From Nautilus pompilius (taxonomy: Eukaryota > Mollusca > Cephalopoda > Nautilida > Nautilidae), in the NCBI GenBank assembly GCA_018389105.1, contig JACATO010002450.1, forward strand, positions 2,426,501 to 2,490,500: 64,000 nucleotides of DNA. The letters run 5' to 3'. The notes beneath the pieces are model-generated. The model searched no databases. It was not told where the DNA came from and saw nothing but the letters and a program-made list of their open reading frames with translations. Position 1 is the first letter of the stretch; the number at the start of each line of letters is the position of its first letter. The position numbers and the translations under genes were made by a program. Below are positions 1 through 15,300 of this stretch, piece after piece.

Positions 1-279
1 TTTTCATGGGCACCTGCATAAGGTCTGCAAAAAATTTGTTCTGTAGTCAAATGTGATTATTCAGGTTCCATACTCCTCTTCATAGCACAAAATCTGTTCT
101 GTTGGTTTTGTGTATCCAAGACCAACATCTTATGGCTTCTCTTTAAATGGAAAATCAGCCTACCAACAGTAAAAAAAAAAAACAGCATAATATCCATTGC
201 CTTAGAGGATTCTTGCTGGCTTCTACCAACCAACATTCCTTTACGCAACTACGCACCTCTTTCAAAGTACATCACTTAC

Positions 280-358
280 CATTAACCAGCTATCTGCAGA
301 CAGATTTTCTCTGATCTGTACATGTTCCAATAGCTTGCAACCATGTGAATTGAATGGT
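280..358 (-). CDS. exon 19 (79 bp, phase 2 to 0)
   Basis: Acceptor ATACTTCTACATAG and strong donor ATG|GTAAGTGATG. It reads PFNSHGCKLLEHVQIREN and ends SADSWLM, one of the most conserved-looking stretches. The gene continues to the left, outside the window. Confidence 0.75.
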
Positions 359-3300
359 CTATGTAGAAGTATTTTAACAAATTACTGATAGAAAATCTAT
401 ACAAGTAAAAAAAAAAAAAAAAAGTTTATTTTTAATTTAACGCCTTACACAATTTTTCATAGTGAAATATCCTCTATGTTTGATGAATTATTGTATTGGT
501 TAGTCCACAATTATGGCCACCAAAGTTAAGCACACGTCTGTTGTGCTTACAATTAAAGCTGATTAACTCATGACTCCTCATGACAAGAATTCATTCACAC
601 ATTGCACACAATTATGTTTTTGTTGTGAAGTAATATGGATACAATATAAAATACAATATCAATCTATCAATTTCAGCATAAACTCTGGTCAATATAAGTG
701 TGAAAAACCGAAAAAAAAAAAAAAATTCTTTATGCTGGATTTGATGACCCATAAAAAAATAGATAGAATATAATATAAATATTGTAAAATAGCTACTGTA
801 ACTCATTTGATCAAACATGATGGAAATCGTGATTCAATCCCAAGATGAATTCAGCTTATGCAGAGTGTCCAATCAGTGGCATGGCTTCTTAAATTCTCAT
901 ATGTATCAGTTCTATACATTTTCAATCTGCCCCCTCCAGTTTTCTCATACTTCTAATGAAAAGTTGTGTAGGATTTTCTTTACCTGGCTGCTCATCTGAC
1001 CAGAGCCCTCATCACTATACATAATATCAAGATTAAGTCAAAATATTTTAAAATAACTTCCATTTTAACATTCTTATATTGTGAACTAAAAAAAATAAAT
1101 AAAACTTAATCATTCATCTTTTCATTAGTCTAGTTAAAATAACTGATAACATGAAAGGATTTTGCATCCCTCACAGTTGCTGTTTACAACAAATATTCAA
1201 TTGAAACCTACCTGAACACCATTATTGTAATGCTATTTTTGCCAGGTTTCATTTGAATGTCCCCAGTATCATGCAGAAATTTTAAAATCCATTATATATT
1301 GTAATAAAATTCCATGTTGCCAGGCAACTTGGTCTATCCATAGAATACTGCAATACAACAAAAAACAGGAATCATCAGAAAGATAAACCAACTTGCTGCA
1401 GGGTTGGTAAGATGATTGAGAATAGACTGAAGAATGCCGTGGAATGCATATAAAATATTGACTGCAATGATGGTAATTAATCAATTCATTACCTTGAGTT
1501 AAGCACCATAATGATGGTCATTGTGCTAAAGATGACCCTCCTATAAATTAAATTCTGAAAGAAAGGTAAGCTACCATTTCGTATACTTAAGAATCTTAGA
1601 TATTTAAATTAAATATCCAGGATCCAATCAATATATAACACAAGAAAGCTAAAGGTATGCCACAGAACTAATACTAACTTTTGCAAGAAATTCTACAAAG
1701 ACTTGTTCAGTTAATAACTAAAAAAAGAAAAAAGAAAAAAATACATTTAGCAAGATATGATGGCTACAAGTGAAATGGAAAACTGCCTTTAAATATGTAT
1801 GGAATTGATACAATGTAATCACATTTCTCATTTTAAGTAAATCTGTATTTGTCTATATGCTATGGAAAACATTTCAAGTAGTCTTCAAGAGTACTTCAAT
1901 CAATTGTATCCTTGACAAGAGCACTCATCTGATTGTGTAGACATTATTCAATCATACAAATATATTGCTATTCTTCAAATTCTCTGCTTCAGTAGCAATA
2001 AATTGCACTTAAAATTGACCGAAATACTATAAAGGCAACAACAGAAACTTCTAGATGTTCAGTAACCTTATTCTTCTAGATGGCACAGTTTTAAGTACAA
2101 TCAAAGGTAAAATGTTCATAATTCTAAATACCCCAAATATTCTTTCCTTACAAAAAATAACACTAACAATTCTTCAGCTGTATGTAGTCTCTGAAATTTA
2201 TTCTTTTTACTAAGATTTATTTTAAGGTTCTTTCTTTTAAAGTGAAATGCTTTACATGCATCAAAGCTATAGAGATGATTAAAAAATTATGATATGGAAC
2301 TTATTGAATTAATTTATGTATCTTCAGAATTGAGAGTTCTTGCTATCCCATTACCTGTATACCATAAATAGGGGCATATTTGTCATGCCAAGAACAGTGA
2401 GAAATAAATTAGCACAGAGATCTGAAGGTATGCCAGTTCAAAAAACATTTCTGAAGAAAGAAAACAAAACTAGTAGTAGTAGTGAAGAGAATTAAAAAAA
2501 AACAAAAAAACCCACTATAAATAAGTTCAGTTTACAGAACAGACTGATGGAGAGAAGTCCTAAAAAAATATCAATAAGGCTGTGGCATATAATCAGTGCA
2601 GAGAAGGCTAAACAATCACCAAACAATGTAAATAAATTATGGGGAGTCATTCAAAACAACTGGAGTACTATTCTTCAATCTTATACCAAAATATTGTATG
2701 CTAGAATAATTTCATGGCGTATTTCATTACTTTAATTAAAAACAATACAATAATAATGAAAGGCTTTATTTTTTTCTAATTTTCCTTCAGATTTTCAAAT
2801 TTGTGTTTGTTTCCCTGTACTCTATACATTACCAACCTACACAGTGGTAATTTGATATTTTGAGACACCCTCTTAGGACTATTTGTGTTTGTCTAAACTA
2901 CATTTTGGTGTATTTTACTTTTTATTTTTAAGAAATATTAATCTTTATCTCAGTAAGCATTTTGTTAATTGCCTTCTAATGATATTTCACACATGCAGGC
3001 ATGGCAAAAAAATTTTAATAACAACAACAATAAATAATATATTTTTTATTTCGAACCTACTACATTTTCACAGTTCAGTTATTGAACAATTTTTAAGTGT
3101 TACTTTGGGTAGGGTTCCAGCACCCTATGGACTAAATAATGAGTGTGCATTTCAAAATTTCTCTGCCTGTCACCATTGTTGAGAGATAAAAAGACAGACG
3201 GCCAGTTTTGGTGTACAGTGTTTTTTTTTTTATTATTATTCCTACAGGGAGTTTTCTATTTTCAGAATGTCCAAATGGCCTAAGCTAGTCTTGAACCTGT

Positions 3301-6300
3301 GACCCGCTGCTACTAAGTTTCTACATGTTGTAATTTGACCAATGCTTTAGCCTGTTAGCTTCTGGAAAAAAAAACAAAAAAAAACCCACGTATCTCTTCG
3401 TTCTTACTTTATTAGATTTTTTAAAAAATTTTATCTTTGTTCACCAAGCTGTCAGTGGGCTTGCAAAACACAAAGAGCCAAAGATTTAATTTTTGCTTTC
3501 ATGGTTAACAGACACAGCACCTTTATGCCCAGTCAATCAGAGATTAAGTGACAAGAACATCTGTGCAACCCAGTCAGTTGAGTCTTATTATTATTAATAA
3601 TCAAAATAGATAAGTTAGATGAATTCCATGAACATGCCTGAGATCAATGTAGTTTCGTACTTGCCAAAGTAGTATAGGTTGTGAGAGGGAAATAATTAGC
3701 ATACCAGTTAAATAACTTTCAAGCTTGATTTAAAAAAAAGGAGAAAAAAAAACAACAATATGATCTGGAATCTCCTAACCCTCTGCCAAAGTGCGCGAGA
3801 GCTGCTTGAGATTGGGATATTCCACGTGTAGTGCACAAAGAAAAGTTAATAAAAAAGTTATATATAATAAGTTTGTTGGAACTTTGACCATATAAGTCCA
3901 CAATTGTGGATACCACCAATCTATGTAACAATTAAATAATGCTCATTAAAGATTAATTACTCTTTTGTGCTTTCTGAGCAAAATTCAAATTAGAGCATTT
4001 TCAGAAACTACCATTCTAATTGCGAGGGTTGTTGCAGTTATAGAGTACAGGAATCCCTGTATACAGAAAAAAAGTATTTCAGAAAGTAAAGGCAATTCAT
4101 GATTAAAACAAGTGACCGGGAATCATTTATTCAGCTGAATTACTTTCCTATGTAATCCCTCTGTTTTGCAACACAGTCAAATGACCAAAGTGTCTTAATA
4201 CCACCTTTTTTTTAGAAGCTTTTTGGTCCTGCAATGTTTATAATTTTTTTCTTCTTAAAGTTAAATCCATAATTAAATATGCAATATCACTATCATAACA
4301 TCTTATCATAAACATAAAATTCATAACTGTCTTCTGGTATAGTAAATGTCCATTTTAAAATTATTAATGTATTGTTAAAAGCTTTTAATTTTGCACCAAC
4401 AATTCTATCCAAATATTGAAGTTTTTCTTCATAAAAATTGTAACAATTTAAAAAAATTTTTCATTTTAGCTTGTTAATAAATGAATAATTTTTCTCTCAT
4501 TTCCATCTATTAATTTATCGCCTGCATAATAAGTTGGATTTAATGCATTAGATTAAAGAATCAACCCTGACTCAAGTATCTGAAATCTGATTTTTGTCAA
4601 AGAATTCCATTTTATCTAAAATATATTCATCTGTTGTACTAAATTATCTACATTTTTAAAACTATTATAAATATTAATAATCCTGTTAATTCTAATTCTA
4701 TGAATAATTTAAATCTATAGCTATTAAATTTGGACCATCTCATTTTAAGTTTGTTTAAACTAAAAGATACCAACGAATCATCTTTCTAACATAAATCAAA
4801 CTTAATTGCACTAATTTAATACTTAAAATTAAACAAACTGATTAAATAAGCAGCTTCTTTGACTCTGTAAGCAGCTAGCTGCTTATCTATGAAGTTCAAC
4901 AATATTTCTTTATAATTGTTTAAATGAAGAAAAACAGAATTATGTAAAACTATATAATCTAAAGTATAACTTAGTTGATTTTTTTAAATATTATTATTTT
5001 TTTTTCCAATTCTCTTCAAGTTGCTTGACAATAGTTATTAACTCCTTCCCTACCAAAGTCTGAGATCACCAATCTAGCAGTTTTTGTGACACTTGGTAGA
5101 TGGCTGATCAGTAGCACTGAATTATCATTAGTTTAAGCATCATTGGCAAATGACCTAGTGGGGGGGGGGATTCTGAATCATCTGCCAATGGAAATGACGT
5201 CAAACACCTTGGCAGGGAAAAGGTTATAAAGCCTATAAATAAATGTAACCCCCCCCACACACCACCTAAAAGGACAGACAGAAATGAGTGCTAAAAAAAT
5301 AACTCATTTTAGTGCATTTGTTTTTTTCTTTTTCACTTTTATTAAATATCCTGAATCTTTTTTTTTTTTTTTTTTTTTTTTACAAGTAAAAAAGGACCTT
5401 AGATTCATTTCATCGGGAACTTTCTATCTACATTACAAGTTCATTAATGAAGTCTAAAATAAGCCTCTGAAAAATTGGATTGGTTTGTAAATTTTTGGTT
5501 TCTATTATACAAATTCAGTCAAAAATGCACAATATAAATGACCACAAATAAGTGTTTCTGTTCTGAATTTCAAATGTGTGATTAAAAATATGTTTATCAG
5601 CAAAATTCAGAAGTAGCAAACCAAAAGAATAAAAAATAAACATTTTTATCAACTTAATACCCAAGCCCAGAGTGAACCATAGTTTTGTTTTAATGAATCT
5701 CAATTTAAAATTCTGAATTATTTTATTAGGCTCATTAGGAAAGGTATCTCACTCCTTTAAAAATGTTTTAATTTTTTTACCATATTTCTCTATATTAGGT
5801 GGTTTTTCTATTTAATAATTAAAGAATAGCTGACAGAAAGGTACTTTTTCAATTGGTGAATTAGGCTCAAGTATTAAACGTTCATCAGAAAACCTACTTT
5901 TTCCTCTATCCAAACTTACACCACAACATTAAACCTCAAGCTCTGATGATCGTAATCCATGACATTCACCAGATGTACAAACAACAAAATTCAGAAAATA
6001 TGTACGTATATATATATATATATAGGTGGACACACATGCTCCACTCAACTCTCCAAAATGATGCTCCCTTCTTTGGAATCTTAAATAATAGTGGGGAAAA
6101 TGCTGCATACATTCATGTGCACTGCAACTTAAGGGTTAAATAAAATTTTTTTTTTTTAATACTGTTAGCTATAAAACAACTATATTGCATGCACAAGCTT
6201 TACCTATACTATACTGTTTTGTCCACCAGAAAAAGCTAGTCCTCCAAGAAAACTTGTAGCTATTGTATCCAAAGATGGTGATATATTTCACCAATTCTTT

Positions 6301-9300
6301 GGAACACCAGAAAAGATATAGTCACAAAATCTACCAACTCTGCATCACCTTTAACAACATTTTGTATATCTTTATAAAAGATTTCATTAATTCTGTACAA
6401 GTCTTTTGGTTGAAGTGATGTCAATTCTACCAATTTTGGTAGATGTTCAATTTGATTAAAAACTACCAGAAAATTGCTTAGAATGTTTACTACAATAAGA
6501 ACAGATAGAAACCATCCTTACTTCCATTCCTGATAGCATGCTACAAATATAATGCAAGTTTTAAATCAAAACTGCTGCCTTTTATGAATGAATTATTTTT
6601 TTTATATTCTTATTATGAAATATAAAAAAAAATGACCGTAATGAATCTTTATTCAATTTCAAATTTACTACCCCATATGTTCTTATCAATTTTTAATTTT
6701 GGTGTTCACTTAAAGAAAATCCATGAAAAGTTTATCACCCCCCTTTTTTTTTTAGCAAAACATTTTATTTTAAAAATTAAAAAAAAAAAAAACAATGTTC
6801 AATTTAATACCATCTTACTGTACCACTTATAATTCTATCTGAAAACAACTACAAAAACCCTTGAGTATTTGCAGAACAATTTTGGCAATTTTTTCTAGGC
6901 TTTCTGATTACTCTAACCATCTACTCGCATTGAAAACAAAATCCTTTAAACTCGATGTGTGTGAGACTTGATTACCAGAAATCATCTGTTCCTTAAAATC
7001 TCTTTAGTCTACCATTTCTTTATAAATTCTTCTGAAATCCAGATTAGATCAAGTGAGAGATATTTATCACTACTTAAACATAAGCAATGGTAATTGAACA
7101 AATATTAAAGGATTCATTTCTTGATTATCATCTTCTGAAGTTTTAAATCCTAACAATATATCTAGGTTTTTCTGATCCTGTTGAAATAGAAACTTTTGCG
7201 GAACTGCAAATGAATTACTGTCTGTTCGCATAACTGGTATTATAAATGACTTTCTATCAGGGACATCTTAACAAATTTTAGTTTCTGTTCATCATTCAAC
7301 TCTTTATGCAGCATATATTTATACACCATCTTCATCAAATTAACTTTTCCACCATTAACTCCATTTTCTCTGGAAAACTGTCATCTCCCTTTGTCATCAA
7401 AACAATTTGATTTTTCATTATATAATTTTTTTTCTTGTAGTCTTCACAAAACCTTAAAATGTGGGTTTTGGAGTGATAGAAACCAGGGCTACCTTTGGGG
7501 TTTGATTTTTTCTTGCTTTAAATCCTATATGTGTGAATCTGCATCTGCTTCAATTTTGTTTTTATACCAGCAATGATTCAATTGATCTGGGATTAACAAA
7601 AATCATTTGAATAAGTTATCAATCCTTTCATAGTTGTTGCTTGAACTAGAAGAGGCTCAATTTATTTGCCACCTAAAATATATTTAATCTGATTAAATAA
7701 AAGCAGAAAACAACTATTTTACAAATAATGGCAATCAGCATAATTCACATCATCAGCTTTTAGAAGTTTTCCTTCAAACAATATCCTAGTTGTGTGTGGA
7801 AACAAATGCACAGATTTGTCCAATTTAATGACATTTCTTTAATTCCTTTAAACCTTTTTGATTCAAGATACATTGCATATATTTTAGATCTAAGTCCACA
7901 AAATTCATTTATTCTTTTTCTGCATACTCATCTTTCCAACATTTTACTGTCTGTTTTAGAGGGATGGTTTATTAAACAGGGAAAATATCAGAGATCTCTA
8001 TTCCACATATCTTCAGTTTTTGTGTAAAAGTATAGACAAATTTGTATCTGAAAATAATAATGACACTAAATTAATTTACAAAAATAATCTAACATTAAAG
8101 TGAAAATCATTAAATATTTTTTATCTCAAATGAATGTGCATTCGTAAGTAGAAAAGAATAAAGTTTATAACTTTATAAATTGTATTAATAAAAATCTAGT
8201 TCTCATGCATATGAAAAATAGAGTAGTAGCAGGTAATTTGCGGCCGGTTGTGGAACCGATCCAGCTACACCCACATACACATGCAACTTCACAAACATAC
8301 CCCTAAACACCGCACAACACCAAAAAAAAAAAAAAAGTGTCTTCAAGAGTTGGTCTGAGATTGTGCAAATTCTTATAAATGTTCCTTTTCTTAAATTTTT
8401 CATTGTTTTGCAATAGACAAACTTATAAAAGTTTAGACTGAGTTCTCATATCTGCATTTAAGTCAAAATACCATCTTAATCAAGCAAAAGTAATACCTTT
8501 ATGTATTTTTGTTACCTAAGAGACAAAATGAGCTGAAAATTTCTATATTGTTCAACATAATTCTGTTTATTATAAAGAGTAATTAGTTTTTTTTTTTAAT
8601 AGGTGGTCTATATCATAGTTTATGTTCAATCTTATTTCAGTAAGAAAATTTTTAAGGTAAGTTTTTCTACAGGACTGATACACAAAAATGTGGTTGGGCT
8701 AGGTAAATAATGTATGATTTTTCTTAAGAGATCTGATTTTATCTTAAAGAAATGATGGATCTAATTTACTTTAGGTAGATATCATTATACTCTCCTAATG
8801 TTTGAAGGTTGTACTTTCAATTTTTAATACTTAAAATCTGAGTCCGAGATACTCCTTTTGTCTAATTCATTATAAAAATATTTTGTTAATTCACAAGTAA
8901 CTACATTATACTTAATTTTTAAAAAAAAAAAAAAAAACTGATGTAAGAATGTGGTAGGATACCTTTGCTTCTAAATGTTTATTTAGTTGTATATATAAAT
9001 TGTTTTGGTTTTACATTTGTTACTAATTAAAAAATAGTTTCCATAAATCTAAAAATCTAACTTTGAGACATTTGGTTATTACTTTATCATTTGTTATCTG
9101 CTTAACAATAGGTTCTTTAAATAAAAATAGAATGTATTTTTTTGAATGTTTATGATATAATAGCAACTTCTTTAACCAGATCTATATTAAAGATGTATAT
9201 CATAATTAGATAAATCAAAAAATTTAATGGATGTGTGTTTAGTATCTAAAGTTTAAATCACTCATTATACATTGCATGTAGATTTACTAGTTAAGTGACA

Positions 9301-12300
9301 ATGGCTTCTCACTTTTTAAAAAATCTGACAATTAAAAGGTTCTTATGAGGAAATTCAGAAGCTAAAAGGTTTATGGAATATTCTTTTGTTTAAATGATCT
9401 CTTGAATTTTTGAGAATTGAATAAATATTACATACTTCTTTAAAATACATTTTATAAAGATTATAGCAATAGTATTCACTTTATTTTACCTCTAAAGAGA
9501 ACAGGTGGATTTACATAATCAGATATAACATAAGAAAAGATGATGGAATGTTTGTTATAATATAGCAAAAACACTTAAGATCTGCGTAAATTACAAAAAA
9601 TAGTTAATTTTGCTGCAAATATTTTAATTTCTAATTTATTATTATAAATTTTAGGCAATGTAGGTAAAAGCAGTGAAATTTTATTGTGTGTTTCTACATT
9701 TTATTAGTTCAATCTCACCTCTATAATTCCGCAAACAGTTGTGGGTACACAAAGATTTTAAAATGTATCCTTCATTTGCATTCTAATTAGTCTAGATAGA
9801 TTTTTAGTTTGAATATGAGTTTAATCTTATGTAATAAGCAAAAGATCTACACGTTTGCTCACATTATTTAAATTTGTAAATTACGTGATACAACTTTACT
9901 GTTATCTTCATCAAACATGCATAGATTAAATGAGTTGTTTTAAAACTTATATTTATTGCAACAGGGTAAGCAATGCCTTTCATATTTAATTTAGTCATAA
10001 TTTTGATATTTTGTTATTTTATATGGGTGAACCAACTCAACCAGATGAAGGTGCACAAGTATAAAACATTTTTATTCTCATGTTTAAAAAAAAGGTCTGG
10101 TAATTCTGTATGGTGATGATGATGAAGCTTTAAGTAGATCATATTTATATATTTTTTTTACGACAAGCTTGATAGCATAATATCCACATCAAAAATATCT
10201 ATATATATTTTTTACATCACGCTTGGTAGCATAATATCCATATCAACAAAATGGAAACATGAAAAGTCTTTCTACATTATAACCAGTCATTAAAGGGAAT
10301 TTTTAAGGTCATAGTTTTAGCATTCTATATATATAAAACTATTTTTTATAATATGCACAGGTTTATAAATAGCCTAGCAAACAATTAGTAGTTAGTAATT
10401 AAGTTTGAATTAAGTTTTTTAAATATTTTAATTAAGTTATACCAAAAATGAACTAGGTTACTTACAAAAGAAACATTGATAATAGTTCGAAGTTTGCTTG
10501 TCACACACTGGTTTTAAAGAATCAGTACCAAGGGTGGATACTTAATTAACTGTTGGATTTTCAGTAAATTTGTCAGTGCACTTCCATGACTGTGTATTTT
10601 GATGTTGTCAAATTTGTTTTGAAGCAAGCTGAGTAAGATAGACCAATGTGGAGCACATGATTGAAAAGCTGGCATTTTGCTTGGAGTAGGGGTGGGATAC
10701 CTGGTACCTTCTAATAAGAATAACTCCCTGTGAGAAGTTGATAAGTGAACAAACACTCAGTTTTGCACTTTTTAATATGTTTTTTTTTTTTAACAGTGAT
10801 TTTAGATTTTTGAATTCTACAGAGTAGAAGCTTTATGTGGAAGAGAATGTGACGAGATAGTATACATATTGGAAAGAACTTCTTCCCCTTGTGTTCAATG
10901 TCTCTATTTCACTTATTACTCATGAATTGAGTACACAACTAAAAGTTAAGAAACAACACCCATGAAAATTATTTTTCCGAACTCCAAATAGAGTCCTTAA
11001 GTCCTTTCTTTAATGGATTACTGCATTTTTATTTTGCAGCTCTGGGTGTTAATGGGTTAACTCTGGTCTGAAGAAGTCACAGCTGGTGCCTACAATTTTT
11101 ACCAGTGAACATTTGAACAAAAAATCAAAGCATGTAGTGACATCTGTTCAGCCAAATTTCCAGTCAGTTTAAAGGAAAAAATTCCCAATAAGCATATGTT
11201 TACCATCAGCAACATTTGTATGGACCATTTAAACAAATAGATAGATATCACACAAAAAAATGCACTACAGTTAAAAATGTGCTATTGAAGCTACTTAAAT
11301 AAAATGTCAATTAAAAAAGAGAGAGATTAAGAATAATAAAGGAAAAATTCACACAAGGCACGTATATTTTTGTGTGCATGTAGAAGTTTAACTTCCCTGC
11401 ATAACTGATGGTTGAACATGAAAAATTAAGTAATGACAACAGCAAGAAAAACTAAAATCTGAGATGATCATCAAGCCTAGATGTCAGTGATGGAGGACAG
11501 AATTCTAAATTGACCCAAAACTAGTCTTTGATAAATATGTTTACTGTAAATTTAATTGTCATTATACCAGAAATATGAGACTATGATCTGATGAATGAAG
11601 ACTATGTCATCTGTCAACCTTTTGTCTAATAATTAATAGATTAAAATGTCAACAAACATAAATAAAAGTTGTTTTCATCTATCCCCTGCAAAAAAATCCT
11701 CTCACTTTATATGATAATATAACAATTTTCAGATGACATAAGAAATCTGTTAGAACAAAATGTTTGGCCTTTATCAAAAAACAAATTGTGGATAATGTAA
11801 GAAAAAAAGAAAGAAAATGCTAATACTGATTTATTTATTTATTACAAAAGATTAGGAAGTTTTCATGTTTTGCTTTAAACTGAAGATAAAATAAAAAAAA
11901 ATTTTAAATATACAATTTGATTTAAACATGCACAATTTTTGTTGACACTGAGAATAAAGTAACCAAATGGGAACAATTCATTATCAAGAATCAGCAAGGT
12001 TTTCAAAAATGGTGCTGACCCAAACACCACAGACATTAATTCTTGTTTTTTTTTCAATGAGAAACTTGTTAATAATTTTCAAACTGAATATTAGTTTTTA
12101 TTAACTGATTTTAGATGATCATATTTCAGAGTATTGCATCTAATGAACAAACAGTGTTCAATCTAAAGTTAGCTGTTTTTTTTTTTAAATATGTATCACC
12201 ATTCAATGGATCTTTTTAACAAACGTTCATATATAAATTATGATTAAATACAATTACTTTTTACAGTGTCTCCTACTATAGGAAAAAAAAAATTAAATTT

Positions 12301-15300
12301 GTATCTTGGTGGCAGCTGCTGCTGATACAATTTAATATGATACATGCCACCAATGGAAATCAATTTTTTTTTTTTAAACGTAGCATTTGTGTAATAACAT
12401 GGATTCCCTGCTCTTTGAACTTGTGACTATAGTAGATATGCTGAGATACATGAAGTCAATGCTTCATTAATCAATGAGTTGGATGATATAATCACAAGGT
12501 CAAATAAAAGAAAATTCATAATTACATGAGTTATAAATATAAAAATGGAACTTGATTTATTTTTTAAACTAAATAACCTTATCATGCAATTATTGCATAC
12601 AGAGATTTAAAGTACCAACCTCAACTTGACTTTTTGGATGATATGAAGTGAAAAAATTCACAAAAAAAAATCACCCTAGGATATTCTGCAAGTCTCCAGT
12701 TGATTAAACCTTCACATTTACTGTTAAGAGGAATAATCTCGAAGTGAGCATGATCAGAATGTAGCATATTTGTAGTAATGTGTCAGAGCAAAACATTAAA
12801 AAGCAACAGATAAAAGGACATTAATGAGAGTCACTGAACAGGTCTATTTCTAGAGCAAAAAATGCAAATTACAAACCCACCTCATTAATAAGTGAACACA
12901 CAAAAAAAAAATGAGTTAATAGATCAACACTGACCAGACTGGTAATTACAGGTTAACTCCACCCTCAGTAGCCAGGCAATCAGTCACTCACCTGCAAATT
13001 AGTTCAATGCTCAATATTACCAGCTGATGCATCTTTCTATATTTAGAACACGCAGAAAGCAGTCATTAGCCATCAGTGAATGTTGTGCATCTGATAACAA
13101 TTTTTGGAAAAATGAAAACAAAAGAAAAACTTAAAAACAGAATGTCAAATGCTTTGATCAATGCCAATTGTCATAGTACTGAAGTAGCCATTCCTTTTTT
13201 TAAACAAGACAACATGGAATAACATAATACAAAACCTAATAAACATTAGTATATAGCATTTTAAAATTATTATTAAACTCCATGTTTTGTATTTTTATTT
13301 CTGCTTTCAAATTAACCTAAATTTTCTGGATTACTTTCTCCTCTCTCATTTCTCTAGTGACAATCTGTACTGTTTTATTTTCTCTGTTCATTATCAGCGT
13401 TAACTGACAATCATTTTATCAGAACTCATTTAATAAACATGACAAAGTCACAGGTGTTCAACTGGTTAATATGAACAATTAAAGGTGAGACAGGATCATG
13501 CATTTCACTGCTGATGATTAAATCACAATCTCAGTGAAACACCATAATTATCAAATCTACTTAATAATGATAATTAAAAATATAATGACATTTGAATCTG
13601 ACATGATTTTAGCAAATGTATATTTTTAAAATTTGAATAAATATAATTACATTTTAAACAAAAGGGAAAATTAACTTACTTCCTCATTTTCTGGAGTAAA
13701 TATCTCTTTTAAGATTTAATAAAAAGGAGAGATAATGCTCAGGGGCTAGGCCTTAAAAAGCTGCACAAGATTAGTCATTATAGAAAGCAATGCTCCCTTT
13801 TGGCATGGTCAAGGCAAATAAAAGATAGGTCTATTTCAGGGAGCAAAGGACATAAATGAGGAAGGATTGTACCAGTTACAACATTACCTCCACTGCCACT
13901 GCAATGATGTGTGTGGGCAAAAACTGTGGTGAAGCCTGCAAGAGCAACGTAAAAGATTTTACTTAATTATCTTTGATCAAACATCAACCCTCTTCCAGAT
14001 CTAAGTGATAGAAAATGCATAATCATGGTAAGAAGAATTCAAAATTTCCTTATAAAGACCTTTACATATTACATTAAGATATTATACTGTATATTACACT
14101 ATTTCTCTTTTCAAGATAGATTAGATGCTATTTCCAAAAGACTGGAGGTGCACGACGCTCTACACCTGAAAGACATTTTGATGCCAAGAGGACATTCAAA
14201 AGATAAATTTTATGTTGATGCTTCCTCATTTATTTTATAATCTTTTGAATCAAAAGCTGAGAAGTTTTTCCATTAAATGAATAATTTCTGATTGCATTCT
14301 TCTAAAAATAATAAAATGTATTATTAACTGTACTATATAAAATTAATGATTAAAATCTAACCGCATTTATATATATTACATACACTCGGTTCAAAATAAA
14401 TAATGCAACAATTTTTTTTTCACAATATTTAGTTGTATCTGGTGAAATAATTCCAAAAGTAGCATAATATAAATTCTCACCATATCAATAGATTGCAAGA
14501 AAGCAAGTCTAAAAATCAACATACCATACAATTCTAGAAGTGCACAGGTAAACCATCATAAGAATTGATTTTAGCACATAGTGGATCTATCTACCTGAGA
14601 TGGTACAGGTTTATTTTGTTCACATCTGCACAAAATCAGTTTAAGTTCAACATTTCCAATATCACTTTGCAACAAAGTTCTCCTGTTAGAAATACCCGAC
14701 TACAATGGATTGCATATCATCATCTGCAGAGCAAGCTTAATGCAAGTACACTGCATATCATGGTACAGATGACATCAGCAACATTGATCCCAGGCATGCT
14801 AGAGAGAATACTTTACACAAAATAATTAATTTCTACTTAGAAAATCTGATAGTTGTGCATGTATGTTAATAAATATTACAAAGCTAATTGCATCAACCAG
14901 GTTTATTTTGTTGGTGAAAGCATTATGATGTAGACAAGGGTATCAGCAAAAGCAGACAGGTGTTCAGTACTGGAATAAAATTCTCCAATACCATTGATGA
15001 ATGCAAATGGAGGACTCTTTCAGCAAGAGATTTCCTATCCACACACTGAAAGAGTTTCAGCAGTACTTGCAAGTGAAAAACATCAGGAGTTATTCTTTGG
15101 CTGTCAAGATTCCTTGACTTTCTTCCACCTGAGCACTTGCAGAATCTGGATCAGAAAAGCTGCCTGCATAACTCAGCACCTTGAATGTCAAGCCATAGTT
15201 TACACTAATGGTGGCCACAATGCTACTACACACTCCAGGAATCTCCAAGTGCAATCTCAGGTGGAATAAATTTAAGTAACTTGTCAATTTAAGTAAAATC

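Noticed and set aside
1..24. Possible next exon of the main gene after a strong TTTTTTGCAG acceptor
   Set aside because: In phase 0 it meets a TGA within seven codons, and the only nearby donor (GTGCCC) is poor.
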